NCBI RefSeq assembly: GCF_002243645.1
Contig: NZ_CP017704.1
Location: 1,651,501 to 1,715,500 of the forward strand
Direction: 5' to 3'
DNA length: 64,000 nt
From: Peribacillus simplex NBRC 15720 = DSM 1321
Lineage (GTDB): Bacteria > Bacillota > Bacilli > Bacillales > DSM-1321
The first letter of the stretch is position 1. Each line of letters starts with the position of its first letter. The notes under the pieces were generated by a model. The model did not search any database, had not been told where the DNA came from, and worked only from the letters and a program-made list of their open reading frames with translations. Shown piece by piece: positions 1-8,395 of this stretch. Position numbers and translations under genes: made by a program.

Positions 1-235
1 GATATAAAACAATGACGAGAAAGGCAAAAAGGATTTGTTTTCTCTCTTGATTTTCAATTGGCAAAATATACACCTCTTGACCAAATTCATATATCCATAA
101 TATTTGCTTCGGAGGTAAATCTATTCTTTTTCAGGGATTTATTTTAACCTTTTTTGATATAGGTCAACCAATGACCACATAAAATGAAGGGTAGAATAAA
201 AAGCATATAAAAGAACCTGAAAAAGGGGCTGGGCT

Positions 236-1096
236 ATGATAAAGAAAGCAGTGATTCCAGCAGCCGGTTTAGGAACACGATTTTTACCTGCTACGAAAGC
301 CCAACCAAAGGAAATGCTGCCGATTGTCGATAAGCCGACCATTCAATATATTATCGAGGAAGCGGTACAATCAGGGATTACAGATATTATCATCGTTACG
401 GGTAAAAACAAACGTGCCATCGAAGATCATTTCGATAAATCCATTGAACTTGAAATGCTTCTGCAAATGAAAGGTCAAAATGATCTTCTTAAGATCGTGG
501 AGAACATTTCCAACATGGTGGATATCCACTATGTAAGACAAAAGGAACCTCTAGGTCTGGGGCATGCAGTTTTATGTGCCAAAACTTTTATCGGAGATGA
601 ACCTTTTGCCGTCCTGTTAGGGGATGATATCGTGGATAGTCAGGTTCCAGCTTTGAAGCAGTTAATGGAACAGTATAACAAGGTTCGAGCGAGCATTATC
701 GGATGTAAGGAAGTGTCACCTGCCGATGTCTCCAAGTATGGAATCGTAAATTTCCAAGAACGATATGAGGATTTATTTCTGGTAAGAAACTTAGTGGAAA
801 AGCCAAAAGTGGAGGATGCACCATCAACACAGGCGATTATTGGCCGATATATATTATCACCTGCGATTTTTGAAATCCTTGAAACCGTACAGCCCGATCG
901 GAAGGGGGAGATCCAGCTTACCGAAGCTTTAGACCTTTTGTTAGAAAAGGAACCATTATATTCGTATATCATCGAAGGGAATCGATATGACGTCGGCGAT
1001 AAATTCGGCTTCCTCCAAGCTTCATTAGATTTCGCCATGAAACGACCTGAACTTCGTGATCAGCTAATAACATATTTAAGGCAGCTGTTCCCTTAA
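236..1096 (+). CDS. galU: UTP--glucose-1-phosphate uridylyltransferase
   Basis: Makes UDP-glucose from glucose-1-phosphate and UTP in the cytosol, feeding glycolipid, teichoic acid glucosylation and polysaccharide synthesis. The 286-residue protein opens with the nucleotidyltransferase signature AAGLGTRFLPATKAQPKEML at about residues 9-28, has LLGDDIV near 128-134 and the late VEKP motif, and is full length for the GalU/GtaB family. The ATG follows an AAAGGGG ribosome site. It stands alone, with a strong hairpin terminator directly after it. B. subtilis has the paralogues GtaB and YngB; which of these it replaces cannot be told from the sequence. Confidence 0.93.
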   Translation: MIKKAVIPAAGLGTRFLPATKAQPKEMLPIVDKPTIQYIIEEAVQSGITDIIIVTGKNKRAIEDHFDKSIELEMLLQMKGQNDLLKIVENISNMVDIHYVRQKEPLGLGHAVLCAKTFIGDEPFAVLLGDDIVDSQVPALKQLMEQYNKVRASIIGCKEVSPADVSKYGIVNFQERYEDLFLVRNLVEKPKVEDAPSTQAIIGRYILSPAIFEILETVQPDRKGEIQLTEALDLLLEKEPLYSYIIEGNRYDVGDKFGFLQASLDFAMKRPELRDQLITYLRQLFP

Positions 1097-1115
1097 TGAA
1101 GTCAATATACCCCAC

Positions 1116-1145
1116 GCCCAATCACCTAGTGGTGATTGGGCTATT
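1116..1145 (+). terminator. Terminator after galU
   Basis: Perfect 11-bp inverted repeat GCCCAATCACC / GGTGATTGGGC with a TAGT loop, 20 bases after the galU stop. The T tract is poor. Confidence 0.7.
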
Positions 1146-1372
1146 TCCACATCGAATTAATCCCTTTGGTTGTATCACTAACATATCCCCGTACCATATT
1201 CTCTAAGCAAAATATAACTGTTTATTATAAACGCTACTGTGAAATGCAAAAGCAAGTGAAAATGTTGGGCAGAAAAAGAATAATTTATTATAAGTGAGGT
1301 TATGTTGATAACGTATCCTTCATTTATTATTGATCCAAACAACGATATCCAGAAAGGATTGTAGAGAAACAC

Positions 1373-1513
1373 ATGCACAAAAAAACTAATAATCCAATAA
1401 TATCCGATGAATTTTTAGATCAAGTGGTTAAGGAAATCAATGCACAATTTGGCGGGCCCATAAATGAAAAAAATGATCGTTTCCTACATAGGGACGATGA
1501 AGAAAGAGCTTGA
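1373..1513 (+). CDS. Small hypothetical protein, 46 residues
   Basis: Starts MHKKTNNPIISDEFLDQV and ends EERA; charged and hydrophilic, with no membrane segment. A purine stretch AGAAAGGA lies 14 bases upstream of the ATG, which is a long spacing, and a good terminator hairpin follows 30 bases after the stop, so a short transcript ending here is likely. I do not recognise the family. No other gene lies between the galU terminator and the P450. Confidence 0.45.
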   Translation: MHKKTNNPIISDEFLDQVVKEINAQFGGPINEKNDRFLHRDDEERA

Positions 1514-1544
1514 ATCCTACATCATTAATCTAAAGCTTCATCAA

Positions 1545-1578
1545 AAACTCTGGCTCTTCTCATCCAGAGTTTTTTTTG
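1545..1578 (+). terminator. Intrinsic terminator
   Basis: AAACTCTGG / CCAGAGTTT stem with a 10-base loop followed by a run of eight T residues. Confidence 0.8.
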
Positions 1579-1669
1579 GCTAACTTATGTAACTTTATTT
1601 ATTTCATAGAATTATCCGCCCTTTCTTTAACGACTTGTCCAAACCGATTTAGCATATCCTCATAGAATG

Positions 1670-1681
1670 ATTACATGTAAT
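1670..1681. promoter_or_regulatory. Palindrome upstream of P450, possible operator
   Basis: Perfect 12-bp palindrome ATTACATGTAAT, nearly symmetric over 20 bp, ten bases before the P450 ribosome binding site. The position would suit a repressor site, but no regulator gene is adjacent. Confidence 0.35.
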
Positions 1682-1707
1682 TATTTTAAGAAAGGGGAAT
1701 AACTACA

Positions 1708-3102
1708 TTGAGCCACGCTGATGATGTCTTCCGCACTTCTCCAAAGGTTCCAAAAGGAAGGCTGATTTCCGGACATACAAAGGAGTTTCAAACAGATCCC
1801 ATTGGCTTTCTGACCCGATTGGCCAATGAATATGGGGAAGTCGCTAAATTCCGTTTAGGACCATTCCAAAATGTTTATCACGTTTTAAATCCTGATTTAA
1901 TAAAACAAATTCTAGTAACAAAACAAAAATCCTTCGTCAAATCCAAGGACTTCAATGTTTTAAAACCGCTTATCGGTGAAGGTCTACTTACAAGCGAAAA
2001 AGACTTCCATATGCGACAGAGAAGGCTTATCCAACCCTCTTTCAAAAAGACTCATATTAGCCAATACGCCAAGGATATGATTGATACCACAATGGATTAT
2101 ATATCAACTTGGCAACATGGTGATGAACGGATTATAACTAAGGATATGATGAACATTACTCTCGGGATTATCAGCAAGACCATGTTCAGTATGGAATTCA
2201 AGGATGGGTATGAAATTGTTGGGAAACCGTTGGAAACAGCTTTAAGAATAACAGTAAAAAGGATGAGAAAGATTTTCCGTATGCCATTATGGGTACCGAC
2301 TAAAATCAACCGTGAATTTAAAAAGGCGATACAAAGACTTGATAAAGTGATATACGGCATTATTGAAAAACGGAAAAACGACACAGTAAAACATGAAGAC
2401 ATGCTTGGGATCCTGATGGACGCCCGTGATGCCGACGACGGATTAGGTATGACAAGCCATCAGGTCCGTGATGAATTAATGACTATTTTTCTTGCCGGTC
2501 ATGAAACGACAGCAAATGCTCTTTCCTGGGCTCTGTATGCAATTTCGAAGCATCCAGAAATTCAAGCCAAGCTTTTCAGTGAAGTAAATAGCATAATCGG
2601 TCACCGAAGTCCCAAGCCTGAAGATTTCATGAAATTACCATACACTCAAAATATCATTCATGAAACACTTCGCGTGTACCCGTCACTGTATATCTTATCC
2701 CGTGATGTGATGGAGGATGTCGTAATAGGAGGATATCGCTTTAAAAAAGGCGATATGATTCTAATAAGTTCTTACGTGATGCAGCATAATCCAGAGTATT
2801 TTGATCAACCGGAATCATTTATTCCTGAGCGATTTGAAAATAACTTTATGAAAAGCCTGCCTGCGTTCGCTTACTTTCCATTTGGCGGAGGGCCGCGGGT
2901 TTGTATTGGCAATCATTTTGCCATGATGGAAGCGGTGCTTGTCCTGGCCTGCATTGCCCAACGATATAGGATAAAGCTTGCACCTGACCACCATGAAGTA
3001 ACCCCTCTTCCAACCCTTACACTCAGACCCAAGAATGGACTACGCATAATGATAGAAGAAAGAGATGCAGAAGCCTTCGAACCTGGGGCATCCAATTTTT
3101 GA
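1708..3102 (+). CDS. Cytochrome P450
   Basis: Haem-thiolate monooxygenase of 464 residues, soluble (no N-terminal anchor). Visible hallmarks are the I-helix oxygen-binding motif AGHETT at 263-268, the K-helix ExxR (E319-R322), the PERF motif near 373-376 and the haem loop FPFGGGPRVCIG with ligand Cys399. The substrate is unknown; the overall pattern resembles fatty-acid or terpenoid-type CYPs rather than the fused P450BM3, since no reductase domain follows. Redox partners are not encoded nearby. The start is TTG with AAAGGGG upstream. A short hypothetical gene follows on the same strand. Confidence 0.93.
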   Translation: MSHADDVFRTSPKVPKGRLISGHTKEFQTDPIGFLTRLANEYGEVAKFRLGPFQNVYHVLNPDLIKQILVTKQKSFVKSKDFNVLKPLIGEGLLTSEKDFHMRQRRLIQPSFKKTHISQYAKDMIDTTMDYISTWQHGDERIITKDMMNITLGIISKTMFSMEFKDGYEIVGKPLETALRITVKRMRKIFRMPLWVPTKINREFKKAIQRLDKVIYGIIEKRKNDTVKHEDMLGILMDARDADDGLGMTSHQVRDELMTIFLAGHETTANALSWALYAISKHPEIQAKLFSEVNSIIGHRSPKPEDFMKLPYTQNIIHETLRVYPSLYILSRDVMEDVVIGGYRFKKGDMILISSYVMQHNPEYFDQPESFIPERFENNFMKSLPAFAYFPFGGGPRVCIGNHFAMMEAVLVLACIAQRYRIKLAPDHHEVTPLPTLTLRPKNGLRIMIEERDAEAFEPGASNF

Positions 3103-3196
3103 AGTAATAAGAATGACATATAAACATAACATTCATATTGGTTCGATTAACTCCTATAACAGACTGGCTATTCTTTTAGAAAGGAGGGATGAAAAA

Positions 3197-3370
3197 ATGT
3201 ACATGCTCCATTCACCACGGAAGGGAATCATCCACACTGAATTGCACTATTTAGGGATGGCCTCGCAGGTATATACCGGTTATTTGGAATTTCTAAGCGA
3301 AATTGAACCGATACAAGAAACCGAAAACCTACAGCCGCCCCCTCTCCCCTTTATATATGAGAACGGATAG
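3197..3370 (+). CDS. Small hypothetical protein, 57 residues
   Basis: Begins MYMLHSPRKGIIHTELHYLG and ends in a proline-rich tail (PPPLPF). The same frame is open further upstream, but the ATG at 3197 is chosen because AAGGAGGG lies nine bases before it. It follows the P450 by about 95 bases and ends before a two-way terminator, so it is probably the last gene of that transcript. Family not recognised. Confidence 0.5.
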   Translation: MYMLHSPRKGIIHTELHYLGMASQVYTGYLEFLSEIEPIQETENLQPPPLPFIYENG

Positions 3371-3408
3371 TTTCGTTAGCCTTTCCCACTTCAAACCGTA
3401 TATCTAAG

Positions 3409-3440
3409 AAAAAAAACCGACCTTGAATGGTCGGTTTTTT
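3409..3440. terminator. Bidirectional terminator
   Basis: AAAAAACCGACC / GGTCGGTTTTTT hairpin with A and T runs on the two sides. It sits between the convergent 57-residue gene and the YjcZ-type gene and can serve both. Confidence 0.85.
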
Positions 3441-3445
3441 GTTAT

Positions 3446-3580
3446 TCAGCAGTATGTTCCATAACCCTGGGTTCCCCCGCCGCCACAAATGCTGGCTACA
3501 ACAATCACTAAAAGGAGAAACAAAACGACTATAAAGGCGAAACCTCCGCCAAATCCAAAGCCGCCATCCCAACCTGACAA
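3446..3580 (-). CDS. YjcZ-family sporulation-associated peptide
   Basis: A 44-residue peptide with a Gly-rich start (SGWDGGFGFGGG), a hydrophobic helix FAFIVVLFLLLVIVVASI and a CGGGG tail ending GTYC. This is the layout of the YjcZ/YhzN group of tiny membrane peptides common in Bacillus and linked to sporulation. The start taken is TTG; the ribosome site is weak, so the exact N-terminus is uncertain. Its function is unknown in the family. Confidence 0.65.
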   Translation of the reverse strand: MSGWDGGFGFGGGFAFIVVLFLLLVIVVASICGGGGTQGYGTYC

Positions 3581-3878
3581 ATATGAACATCTTTTTATGG
3601 AAGGACTTGAACGATTACATCACTTATTCACTACCAAACAAAATGTAAGTAATAATGAAATTAGACAAAAATTTTATACTCTCTTTCCTCTTTCAATATG
3701 TATTTAACTTAAATGACGCAGAATTGCCTTGTGCCATTTTGTTAAATTAAATTTGATTCCATCCATATAAATTAACTATCCTTTTGCTTTCCATTTCATA
3801 AAATTCAAATATTTTAACATAATAAGGAGAATTGATCCTTTACTGTTAAAGAAATAATTTCCAGCTCACCTGCCTAAA
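3581..3878. other. Intergenic region without recognised gene
   Basis: AT-rich stretch between the YjcZ-type gene and the APC permease promoter. Short open frames here have no ribosome site and I see no stable hairpin. Confidence 0.5.
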
Positions 3879-3906
3879 TTGACATTTTTCCGAATCATGA
3901 TATATT
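3879..3906 (+). promoter_or_regulatory. Sigma-A-type promoter for APC permease
   Basis: TTGACA at 3879-3884, a 16-base spacer and TATATT at 3901-3906, about 100 bases before the permease start. Confidence 0.55.
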
Positions 3907-4009
3907 AATATAGTTACTTTAGTACGTAAAAGCGTTCAATAATAGAAGAACTTTTTAATTTTACTTATAGACTATTTTATTAAAATAATGAATGAAAGGC
4001 ATGAATAAA

Positions 4010-5341
4010 ATGGAGAAGACTCATCAAGATTTAAAAAAGGGCCTATTGCCGAGGCATGTCCAGTTCATCGCTTTAGCTGGAATGATAGGAACAGGGATTT
4101 TTAAGGGGAGTTCTGATACATTAAATATGGCAGGTCCAAGTGTTGTGATAGCCTATTTAATAGGGGGGCTATTGTTATTTATTGTAATGGCCGCATTAGG
4201 AGAGATGGCAACCGCTTTTCCTAATTTGAACGTACAACACCTCATTAATAAAGCTTTTGGGTTTCAACTATCCTTCATAGTCGGATGGCTCTATTGGTTT
4301 AATTGGATTATCGTAATCATTGTGGAAATAGTCGCAGCCGGCAGTTTTCTACAATATTGGTTTCCTTCAGTACCATTATGGCTTTTAAGTATCCTTTGCG
4401 CCTCAGTAATTATAGGAATAAATTTGTTTCAAGTAAAATACTATGGAGAACTCGAGTTTTGGTTCGCAGGAATTAAAATAATAACCTTGATTGCCTTTAT
4501 TATTTTAGGAGCTTTAATCATGCTGGGACTTCTTCCTAGTTCGGCTTCGTTTTCTAATTACACGGAACATGGTGGTTTTTTCCCAAAAGGAATTGACGGA
4601 ATGTTAAGTGCACTTTTAGTGGTAATGTTTTCATATGGGGGTGCAGAATTAATTGGTGTAGCGGTCACGGAAACAAAAGATAGTCAGCGAGTCATACCAA
4701 AAATCATTAAAGGAACAGTATGGCGGGTGATTCTTTTCTATGTCTTGCCGATACTTATTATTTGTGGGGTAATACCTTGGAACCAAGTAAGCACTGAAGT
4801 AAGTCCTTTCGTTCAGGTTTTCAGCTTATCAGGTCTTCCCGGAGCTGCCGATATTATGAATTTCGTCCTTTTAACCGCAGTCTTATCAGCTGCAAATTCA
4901 GGGATATATGCTACCTCAAGGACATTGTTCACTCTTTCCCAGAACGGGGAAGCGCCTAAGGCATTTTTAAAAACAACCAAAAAGGGTATCCCGCTTAATG
5001 GTATATTTTTAACTACATTATGTATATTGGCTGGTGTGTTTTTATCCTATTTGACTCCCGACCTGATTTTAAGCTACCTTATGGCCATTCCTGGATTCAC
5101 AGTTTTATTATTATGGATCAGTATTTGTTCCGCGCAATTGAAGCTGCGTAATCAATACACTGGTAAACCAGGTTTCCGGGTAAAATGGTACCCATATACA
5201 ACTATATTAGCCATCACGGCTTTAAGCATTATCTTTTTGGCATTTATCTTTAATAAGCAAAACATCATTGGGACCACAGTATGTCTTGTCACGTTGGTAA
5301 TATTTATCCTTCTCTCTTTCATTGTCAAACCAAAAAAATAG
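4010..5341 (+). CDS. APC-family amino acid permease
   Basis: Integral membrane secondary transporter of 443 residues with about 12 hydrophobic helices. The N-terminal motif ALAGMIGTGIFKGS is the TM1 substrate-backbone-binding signature of the amino acid-polyamine-organocation superfamily, and the conserved GGAELIGV and ETKD segments follow around TM6. It belongs with the amino acid/GABA permease group (GabP, YbxG and relatives); the substrate cannot be fixed. Upstream in-frame ATGs exist at 3992 and 4001, but GAAAGG sits ten bases before the ATG at 4010. It is monocistronic, with its own promoter and a strong terminator. Confidence 0.85.
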   Translation: MEKTHQDLKKGLLPRHVQFIALAGMIGTGIFKGSSDTLNMAGPSVVIAYLIGGLLLFIVMAALGEMATAFPNLNVQHLINKAFGFQLSFIVGWLYWFNWIIVIIVEIVAAGSFLQYWFPSVPLWLLSILCASVIIGINLFQVKYYGELEFWFAGIKIITLIAFIILGALIMLGLLPSSASFSNYTEHGGFFPKGIDGMLSALLVVMFSYGGAELIGVAVTETKDSQRVIPKIIKGTVWRVILFYVLPILIICGVIPWNQVSTEVSPFVQVFSLSGLPGAADIMNFVLLTAVLSAANSGIYATSRTLFTLSQNGEAPKAFLKTTKKGIPLNGIFLTTLCILAGVFLSYLTPDLILSYLMAIPGFTVLLLWISICSAQLKLRNQYTGKPGFRVKWYPYTTILAITALSIIFLAFIFNKQNIIGTTVCLVTLVIFILLSFIVKPKK

Positions 5342-5384
5342 AAATATTATGCCCTCCCTGAATTTTAATACCATGGATTTCAGA

Positions 5385-5429
5385 CTGTAGACAAACTCGA
5401 TGAAAGTCGAGTTTGCCTACAGTTTTTTT
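5385..5429 (+). terminator. Long terminator hairpin
   Basis: CTGTAGACAAACTCGA / TCGAGTTTGCCTACAG, a 16-base stem with one mismatch, then seven Ts. A relative of this hairpin occurs at 48434-48476, so it is also one module of a dispersed repeat. Confidence 0.85.
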
Positions 5430-5700
5430 AGTACTAGTACAAATTGAACGTTGATTGGAACTCCAAGCACTCGCTTTCCGCCTGCGGGGTCTCCCCTGTC
5501 CTGGACGCGAACCCCTTTAATGATTTCTTGAGGGATTATTACATATGTTTTTTTACTATTTTATATTGGATGAAACCCTCACTGGATTGAAGAAATTTGC
5601 GACACTCCTGCGGAATAACTGGCTAGCCGAAACCCTGCTAGATGCTTGGCAGACAGTCAACGAAAAGGGAGCGAAGTTCTGAAATCAACTGGAACTCTTT
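5430..5700. repeat. Composite dispersed repeat, degenerate
   Basis: Non-coding stretch with GC-rich patches unlike its surroundings: CTTTCCGCCTGCGGGG near 5471, ACTCCTGCGGAA near 5604 and AAAAGGGAGCGAAG near 5664. Read on the minus strand, the first part gives GCGGAAAGCGAG, then CAACGTTCAATTTGT (5439-5453), then the terminator-like hairpin, the same order as at 48357-48476. It holds no open frame and fills the gap between the permease and the GntR gene. Confidence 0.5.
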
Positions 5701-5766
5701 TTTTCTTTCTAAGAAACTTTGTTTTACAAATACTCCGTGTGCTTCAACATTCTTATTTATTATTTC

Positions 5767-5780
5767 AACATACATATGTT
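5767..5780. promoter_or_regulatory. Candidate GntR operator
   Basis: Inverted repeat AACATA-CA-TATGTT, 47 bases before the regulator start. Short palindromes of this size in front of FadR-type GntR genes are often autoregulatory sites; binding is inferred. Confidence 0.35.
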
Positions 5781-5826
5781 AAAATAACCAATGAACCAAT
5801 CATCCTACAAATTTGAGGTGTGCATA

Positions 5827-6504
5827 TTGACCATATCTAAAACAAATCGATTATCACTTGTAGAGCAAGTGGTTTCCCAAATCGAATCGTTAATCGAATC
5901 AGGTGAATGGAAAATTGGAAATCAAATCCCCCCTGAAATGGATTTGATCCAACAGTTCGATGTAAGCAGAAATACATTAAGAGAAGCTGTACGATCACTT
6001 GTTTATGCAGGTCTTTTAGTAACGAAACAAGGAAAGGGGACATTCGTAAGGTCATCAAGTGCCTTGGGGGCTGCATTTGAAAGAAGGATCCAGCAGTCAA
6101 GTTTATTAGAAACGTTAGAGGTCCGTCATGCCCTTGAAAGAGAGGGAGCTCAGTTAGCGGCATTAAGACGTAATCAAGAAGATATAGAACGATTGCGGTT
6201 TCATATAACAGCATGCAGTAAAGCTGCTGAAGCAAAGGATATCAAGGCTTACGAAGAAGCGGATATACAGTTACATAAATCGATTATGGGTTCATCACAT
6301 AATGATTTATTGATTGATTTGTACGAACATATGGAACACTCCCTCCATGAATCCATCCATCAGATAGTTGAGATGAGTTCTGATGCGAACTTTCATTTGA
6401 ACATTCATTGCAGCCTTGTAGATGCCATCATCGAACAAGATGTGAACCGGGCAACCGAAGCAGTCAATGAATACATTGCACAATTCAAAAAATCTTTAGA
6501 GTAA
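5827..6504 (+). CDS. GntR-family (FadR subfamily) transcriptional regulator
   Basis: DNA-binding repressor of 225 residues. The N-terminal winged helix (about 8-74) contains the typical DVSRNTLREAVRSLVYAGLL recognition region and the wing GKGTFV. The rest is an all-helical FCD ligand domain with the expected metal-site elements (E.R..LE, an Asp and His residues near D..LH and the later His). The TTG start at 5827 is preferred over the ATG at 5791 because GAGGTG lies six bases upstream of it. It is followed after 14 bases by the MFS exporter, so it probably controls that gene. Ligand unknown. Confidence 0.88.
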   Translation: MTISKTNRLSLVEQVVSQIESLIESGEWKIGNQIPPEMDLIQQFDVSRNTLREAVRSLVYAGLLVTKQGKGTFVRSSSALGAAFERRIQQSSLLETLEVRHALEREGAQLAALRRNQEDIERLRFHITACSKAAEAKDIKAYEEADIQLHKSIMGSSHNDLLIDLYEHMEHSLHESIHQIVEMSSDANFHLNIHCSLVDAIIEQDVNRATEAVNEYIAQFKKSLE

Positions 6505-6518
6505 GTAAGGAGGAGATT

Positions 6519-7742
6519 ATGGGCATTCAACAAGCGGCAAATCAACTAGAACAAACAAAAATGGATATTAAACCCAGAGTTGGACTACTCATCATCGGGA
6601 TCATTCTTCTTGGAGCAAATCTAAGGGCTCCCTTAACATCTGTTGGCCCCCTTGTCACTTCGATCCGTGATAACTTGGGGATATCCAATACATTATCAGG
6701 TTCATTAACGACATTGCCTTTGCTTTCTTTCGCTTTATTATCACCATTTGCACCTAGGATAGCACGGCGTTTTGGAATGGAGCTAACCCTTTTCCTTTCC
6801 TTGATATTATTAACGATCGGGATTGGGATACGTTCAGTTAGCGGAGTGCCGACATTGTTCATAGGAACCATTTTAATCGGGTTAGCCATCGCAATCGGCA
6901 ATGTATTGTTACCCAGTCTGATAAAGCATAACTTTGCCAGGAATATCGGTTTGATGACAGGAACCTATGCTGTTTCCATGAATTTATGTGGCGCAATAGG
7001 TTCCGGGATCAGCATTCCCCTTGCTTCTTCATCCGGATTGGGATGGGCTGGTGCCCTTGGATGTTGGGGAATTTTATCACTTATTACAGTTTTCTTATGG
7101 ATGCCGCAATTAAGACGGCCATTCAAGTCAGGTAAGGATGTACAAACGGCTCAAAAGGATAAAAAGATTAACTTATGGCGTTCTGGTTTAGCTTGGCAGA
7201 TCACTTTCTTCATGGGATTGCAATCGTTTATTTTCTATACCGTAATTACCTGGATGCCGGAAATCCTCGAGCAAAAGGGTCTGAATGCTGATGAGGCTGG
7301 CTGGATGCTATCCATCATGCAGCTTGCCGTCATTCCCATAACATTCCTTGTGCCCATTTTAGCTGGACGCTTACAAAGTCAGCGTCTGTTAGTGGTCCCG
7401 CCTGTCGTCTTCCTTATTACAGGGATATTCGGCATATTATATGGAAGCACTCTCTTCATACCAGTATGCATGATATTGATCGGGATTGGAGTCGGAACCA
7501 TATTCAGTTTATCCATGATGTTCTTTAGTCTTCGAACACAAAGCACCCATGAGGCGACGGAATTATCAGGAATGGCTCAATCATTCGGGTACCTCTTAGC
7601 TGCCATTGGACCAGTATTATTCGGATTGCTTCATGACATTACACACAGCTGGACAGTTCCCTTACTGATGTTGGTCGTAATATCGGCACTTATTTTCATT
7701 GTTGGAATGCGTGCTGGAAATAATGAATATGTAACTAAATAA
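6519..7742 (+). CDS. MFS transporter, CynX/NimT (YycB) type
   Basis: Major facilitator of 407 residues with about 12 membrane helices. The segment LLGANLRAPLTSVGPLV at about 29-45 is characteristic of the CynX/NimT anion/cyanate-nitroimidazole group, to which B. subtilis YycB belongs. The start follows a consensus AAGGAGGAG site. It is the second gene of a two-gene operon with the GntR regulator and ends at a strong terminator. The regulator pairing suggests induced export of a small organic compound, but the substrate is not readable. Confidence 0.85.
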   Translation: MGIQQAANQLEQTKMDIKPRVGLLIIGIILLGANLRAPLTSVGPLVTSIRDNLGISNTLSGSLTTLPLLSFALLSPFAPRIARRFGMELTLFLSLILLTIGIGIRSVSGVPTLFIGTILIGLAIAIGNVLLPSLIKHNFARNIGLMTGTYAVSMNLCGAIGSGISIPLASSSGLGWAGALGCWGILSLITVFLWMPQLRRPFKSGKDVQTAQKDKKINLWRSGLAWQITFFMGLQSFIFYTVITWMPEILEQKGLNADEAGWMLSIMQLAVIPITFLVPILAGRLQSQRLLVVPPVVFLITGIFGILYGSTLFIPVCMILIGIGVGTIFSLSMMFFSLRTQSTHEATELSGMAQSFGYLLAAIGPVLFGLLHDITHSWTVPLLMLVVISALIFIVGMRAGNNEYVTK

Positions 7743-7800
7743 AGCCAGTTACAACCAACTATAAGAGAGCTATGAACGGTATAAAAGGTTCTAAACGGCC

Positions 7801-7830
7801 ATGGCCCCGGTATTGTACCGGGGCCATTTT
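7801..7830 (+). terminator. Terminator after MFS gene
   Basis: ATGGCCCCGGTA / TACCGGGGCCAT, a perfect 12-bp stem with a three-base loop followed by TTTT. Confidence 0.85.
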
Positions 7831-8395
7831 CTTAGCAGCCACTGATAGCTGTACGACAGGTTCATGATCTGCCAAATCCTTAAGGTGACTCCACCCCAAA
7901 AAGTTCCCCTCCCTTCAACGGCACCCTGTACTTATTCTAAATTACTATGGTGGATGAACTTAGATCCCGTTTCGGTCCGACTATTGCAGCACATAGTTAC
8001 CCATTCATATGGAGCTAATAAATCCATTTAACATCGTTTCAAAAATTCGAGATCGTAAGTAGGTAAATGTTTTTACTTCGCTAACTAAAGTCTAACCGAT
8101 TTTAGATATCGCTTTTAAAAGGCATCATTTCGTGTTTTTAAATTTAAGAGAATGATCTGTGGTTTAAGTTGAGAAGTGAATGTATGGCGTTCTCGCCTTG
8201 GTCTTTTGGGGGGCTCCCTTATCTATTGTAAATTATCAACCTTAAACTCTGTCAGATAAGTATTGCGTTTCACCTTCTCCCTTTGGCGAAAAAAGAAATG
8301 ACCTAGGCTTAATGACGAGGTAGTTTATTAGCTGCATATTACTGCTCATATCAGGTGGTTAAAGTACAAAGTGAAAAAATGCCTTAAGACTGATC
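7831..8395. other. Intergenic region without recognised gene
   Basis: About 565 bases between the MFS terminator and the convergent AtxA-like gene. I find no open frame with a ribosome site on either strand and no clear IS end; the uneven composition suggests old sequence decay. Confidence 0.4.

Noticed and set aside
640..1038. 132-codon minus frame within galU
   Set aside because: Shadow of a clearly coding gene with complete family motifs.
3351..3707. Minus frame of 79 codons and + frame of 72 codons around the YjcZ-type gene
   Set aside because: Both are out-of-frame shadows of the Gly-rich peptide; the first also crosses the bidirectional terminator.
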